Positions 59,701 to 64,000 of a stretch of DNA of 64,000 bases are shown piece after piece. The translations under genes and the position numbers were made by a program. The DNA is taken from NCBI GenBank assembly GCA_022266195.1, contig WHVY01000005.1, positions 7,688,001 to 7,752,000 of the forward strand, given 5' to 3'. Under the pieces are notes generated by a model that had not been told where the DNA came from, searched no databases, and worked only from the letters and a program-made list of their open reading frames with translations. This stretch comes from Tetranychus cinnabarinus (lineage: Eukaryota; Arthropoda; Arachnida; Trombidiformes; Tetranychidae). Each line of letters starts with the position of its first letter. Position 1 is the stretch's first letter.

Positions 59701-62700
59701 TGAAATGATTCGCTTCGATTTAATGATAATGATAGCAATTTAATTGGACGAAGAATCAGTTTGAATTTTTTTATGAAACATTTATTCTCTCATCATTAGA
59801 AACATTCATTTCTGATTATTTTTCAGATTTGCAATATTGATTATCAGCATTTCGTGTATTATTCACTTGAAGCATAAATTCAGGAGGAAAGTTATTAACT
59901 AGGAAACTGGAATGATCAACATTTTGTCTTCATGGCTTCGACTTTAGGTAAACAGATTATGTTAACAACGAAAAAGAAGAAAAGGAAACATGGCAAAGCT
60001 GAGTTATCATGTTAGTTATTCGTACTCAACGTTTTTTCTTCTTGCTCAGTGAATAAACATTTTCCTTCCAAAATGAAACTCAACTGTCTTTGAATTGATT
60101 ACAATTGCAAAACTAATTTTCTTCTCTCGTTGAAGTGAAACTCAAAAATCATCAAAAACAAGTTGAATGGTTAAACTTTTCATATTAGATTCATCTTTAA
60201 ATGCTTTGTGAATAAACTTCAGTAACTTCATCTAACAAGATATCAGATTCTTCCAGTTCAACTCCAACTTATTATAATATAACATTGTAAAAATTTGCTC
60301 TTGAGATGGACTCGTATTCATTTGTATTCCTCTTGATGGTCCTCCATTCCGATCAAAATCATATTCAGATTGTTCTCAAAATATTCAAAGTTTGAATGAC
60401 TATTGAAACACGAGTCATATCAGCCAAAGACAGCAGTAAAAGTGCCAAAAGGTCAATTTAGCTAATCAAACTAATTCGAAAAGTTCAATTCGATTGCAAA
60501 GTAAGCAACTGAATGGACTGTTAGCTTTTATTGTTACCAAGAGGGTTGAATAGTTTCATTATTGACTTGTGATTTGTCACATAAAACTTGCGAGGGACAT
60601 TTTGTTTTGGAGATTGAAATTGACTGGAATTAAAGAAAAGGATTTTTACAGATTAGCAGTTATAGCGAACTGCTCAGTCGATTGATTAGCATTTATGATG
60701 AAAAGGAAAGGCTCATTTCTGTTACGATTGAGAAAGAAAAGAAAAAGTTGAAAATTTGTTTCTAAATTAAAATGTCAATTTGAATGAGAACTGAACGAAA
60801 CTGTTTTGAGTCAACAAGAAGTAAAAACAACACTGATTGAAATGCATTAGTCTGGTTTCTATGGGAACGTACTGAGCAAGCAAAAACTATAAATAGTTGG
60901 ACTACAATTTCAATCAAATAAATGTTCGAGTTGCACAAGTTAAAGACAGAATGGGAATCATTTTCATTCTTGTTTTATCCTTTCCAAAAAACCAATCAAT
61001 TTCAATCCCAGTTTCCGATTTTATCGATTCCCTTTATCTTTCACTTAACTTTTCAATATTTAATCAGCCAATTAACAAGTTAAACTCGAACAGATGAAAT
61101 CTTATCAGATTCAAGAGCATCGCCGAAAGAAAAGAAAATTGAAACAAATAAAGTAAAATGTATTAACTTGGTCAAAATGTTTTGCTCGAAAATTGAAAAA
61201 AAAATCTTATTCTTATTTTTCATTCATTGTATTTTTCATTGAATTTTTTTGAACTCGAGGCCAAACTTCGTTTTCAACATCGCTTTGCTTCTCGCCTTTT
61301 CGACCCAAAATTGGATGTTTCAATATTAAAACATTTATCATGCAAGTTTTATGAGAGTTGATCGATAAACCAGAAATTCCCTGTAATGAGCATTATTTTA
61401 TAGTCATTATTATCCACGAATCAGCCTCAATGTGAAACATCAATGAATAAAAATGGAAAAATATGCATTTCTTTTAACTATTTTCTTCACTTGATGCTAA
61501 TAATAGTTCATGTTGAGTCAAAATAGAATCGTAATATTTTCGAAATGAAATTTAGAACTTGTTCTCTTCTCACTGAACTCACCCATAATTTGCACATTTG
61601 TTTTCCTCTTCATCTTTACTTGCTTTGCTCATGCAACTTGCGCGTCATCAGATTAACTACAAATATCATTATACTTTACTGGGAGTGAAAATGCTCAAAT
61701 TATTCATAATAACAACCAATGTGATGAGAAAAATGTCTTTCCTTGAAAATAATATCAGAATGCAAATAATTGCCACAAAAATGATGCAAACTTGATCTTA
61801 AACTGATGAAACAAGCCATGAAATTATCAGCCTCAATACTCGACTACTGAATGAATTAATGAAGAAGCAAAGGAATCATGTTAACCACTGTTTTTGCCTC
61901 CATTTATTATCTTCATCAGCAAATATTTACATTAACCTTAATTAACTTTGTTCAAATTCTTGCCACTCGAACTTTTATTTCCAATAATTTGGCCATTTTG
62001 ATAATTCCATCAACAATATTTGGTCAATTTTGGGATTGATGAAGTTAATCAAAATTTTAATGAAACCATTTATTTACTTGATTTTTCTTCATTATTTTCT
62101 TGTTCATTGTTGAACAAATTATTTCAACATTCAGGGCAAACAGAAACTAATATAATGAAAAGTTGGTTCAGCTTATTATCAACTAAATAAACTTTCAATG
62201 TTTTCATTTTATCCATTCTGCCTTCATGTTTAATCAAGATGAAACTTGTTATTCCAGAATTCACTTGAAAATCTAAAACTAAATGATCAAACATTCACTA
62301 TTAATTAAACCAATTTCACTTTAATTTGATAGAAAAACTGTTTTCGAACATTTCATTTGAGAGTTTATTCAGTTGATGGTAATATCAAATTGACTCTGAA
62401 TGTTTATCTCTTCAACTGCTTTTCGTGTTTTCAATTTCATTTCAATTCCAAGTTGTGATAATATTTTTCCAGCTTCAATTGGAGTCAATTTAATGATTTA
62501 ATTTGTTCAATTGATTGAAATTTATTTATAGATTTTAGAATTCTCTTTCAAGTTCATTTTTGTTCGCCTTTTTCATAAATAATATTCACAGCAAGAGATT
62601 GAGTTTGAATTGTGAATGATTAGAATCACTGGGAAGTCTAATTCCCTGGCGTTTCAATGAACAAGAATAATCACGATAATAATCTCATTATGAATTGTTT

Positions 62701-64000
62701 ATTCAATTGAATATAATGATCAAAATTAAGGTAAAAGAAGAATAAAAATGAATGATCTTTTCTTCTTTTCCGACTTTTTATGACAATTTCAAGCTTCAGA
62801 ATTAATATCATGAAGAAAGAGAAGATAAAAAATGAACCTTGGAAGGTATAAAATGGCAGCAAAAAAGAGACAAAAAAAGAGCAGAAAAAAAGTTACAATT
62901 TATTGTTCCATCTGAATATGAAACGAATTCAAGTTTGCAGATTAATTATGATTTAAAGAGAAGCCATTTCATGATAACAAATTCAGTTGATCAATAAACA
63001 TGACCAAAGAACTCTTTCAAGCAAGAATCGAATCTATTTCAATATAAAAATTGAACAATTATTCAAATGGCATTCAAAAGAAATGGCCATTTCATGATAA
63101 ATTTGAAAAGTTAAATATATAATAAGTTAAAAGATGATTTTCGAGTATAAAATTGAAAGAATCGGCAAAATTGTAATGATAAAGAAGTAAATGTTATTCA
63201 TTCTTGAATGATTTTAATGAAACTCACAATTCCAACTGGATAATGATTGAGAGTCTGCAAGTGTTCAGATGAAAGCAAAAGGTAAAAATAGATTTGAAAA
63301 TAAGTTAACCTTGAGGACTTTACATGAAATATCTACAGGGAGTTTTTATTCTTATCATTATGTTTTACTTTGATAAACTAAGCATCAAATGGATGTCGAT
63401 ACATTTCAAAATGGAAAAGGTTTCAACTTGGAATTTTCTGTCTCTTCTTTTCTGTCTTTTTCTTGCTCCTAATATTCGAAACTTTGTGTACAGAATTGTT
63501 GGTAATCTTTTCTTTTTTTCTGGTTTTTTGTTCTCTTCTTCTTTCGTTGCCATCTTCTTCTTCCTTACTGTACCTTAAATCACTGAACATTGGAAATAAC
63601 AATCTGTGAAGTTTGTTAGAAGAAAAGCTCAGTAAATCATTTTGTATTCTTTGATTTTCTCTTTTCTTTTTTTCTCTTTTTTACTTGCAATTCTTTGCTT
63701 ACATTTTATTTCGAAAAGGATTTTCCTTTTCGCCAAACTTGTTTTTTCTTCATCAATAGATGAAGAGTAAACAAAGGAAAGACAAATCATGAGAAGAAAG
63801 ACAATGGAAGAAAATATTGCACGGAAAAAATGTTCAATATTTCAAGTCATCAATGGTATTCTCATTGAACATTCTCACTGAACATTCAAGAGTTGCCTTT
63901 TTGATGGTCATTTCAGTGAATCAATTCCAGGTCAAACCACTTTAATTTCTGATGGTCACTTTATTACCACAATGTTGGAATAAAGTGAATTATTTATGGA

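Larger units (their letters stand above)
48025..64000. other. 16 kb without recognised exons
   Basis: AT-rich DNA with many short purine-rich stretches. All open frames are under 90 codons and none matches a family I know. I looked for the missing upstream GPCR exons (helices 1-5) on the minus strand and did not find them, so the region is likely long 5' introns of that gene, or intergenic. Small exons could be missed by eye. Confidence 0.5.

Noticed and set aside
63324..63578. 84-codon Phe-rich plus-strand ORF
   Set aside because: Composition follows a T-rich tract; the opposite strand is open too, and no family is recognisable.
1..64000. CRISPR arrays, bacterial operons or prophage
   Set aside because: No regularly spaced repeats of that type; spliced genes and TATA/AATAAA signals show eukaryotic nuclear DNA.

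Overview
This is AT-rich eukaryotic DNA. The genes have spliced exons with short introns (about 65-450 bp in most genes), GT-AG junctions and no operons. The gene content and style (family 2 cystatins, a DNAJB12/14 homologue, a metabotropic-glycine-receptor-like class C GPCR, and a large lineage-specific BTB-BACK family) fit an arthropod. I favour a small-genome chelicerate such as an acariform (spider-mite-like) mite, but this is an inference and not proven by any single sequence.

Layout. 1-5.0 kb: the left edge of a minus-strand array of BTB-BACK genes. It holds one gene split by a 705-bp foldback MITE, one decayed copy, one intact gene (2686-4501), a small relic and a fragment of a calmodulin pseudogene. 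5.0-13.8 kb: a graveyard of mobile elements, with three TIR elements, a 145-bp tandem repeat, the tail of a transposase-like protein with a SWIM-type zinc finger, direct and inverted repeats, and a cystatin pseudogene. 13.9-15.6 kb: a four-exon DNAJB12/14-type ER-membrane J protein. 16.4-42.0 kb: the main array, built from tandem segmental duplications. Its basic unit is BTB type D, type E, type F (relic), type G, then cystatin. Unit 1 spans about 16.4-26.0 kb. Unit 2 spans about 26.0-36.2 kb. A partial third unit (G-type gene J plus two cystatins) spans 36.2-42.0 kb. 42.6-48.0 kb: the last three recognisable exons of a GPR158-like receptor. 48-64 kb: no exon recognised, with one short MITE and one hairpin; this is probably long 5' introns or intergenic DNA.

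Each complete BTB gene has the same two-exon structure: exon 1 of about 1.0 kb (BTB, BACK and the first propeller-like strands), a phase-2 intron of 105-445 bp, and exon 2 of about 560 bp (the rest of a degenerate kelch-like domain). The proteins are 518-523 aa. I rebuilt the splice joins from reading phase and paralogue comparison. By family knowledge BTB-BACK-kelch proteins are CUL3 ubiquitin-ligase substrate adaptors. Paralogue pairs differ mainly in predicted loops of the C-terminal domain while strands and even 3' flanks stay nearly identical, which suggests diversification of a recognition surface. The co-amplified secreted cystatins inhibit papain-like cysteine proteases. Whether the two families act together is not shown by the sequence; they may simply share a duplicating block.
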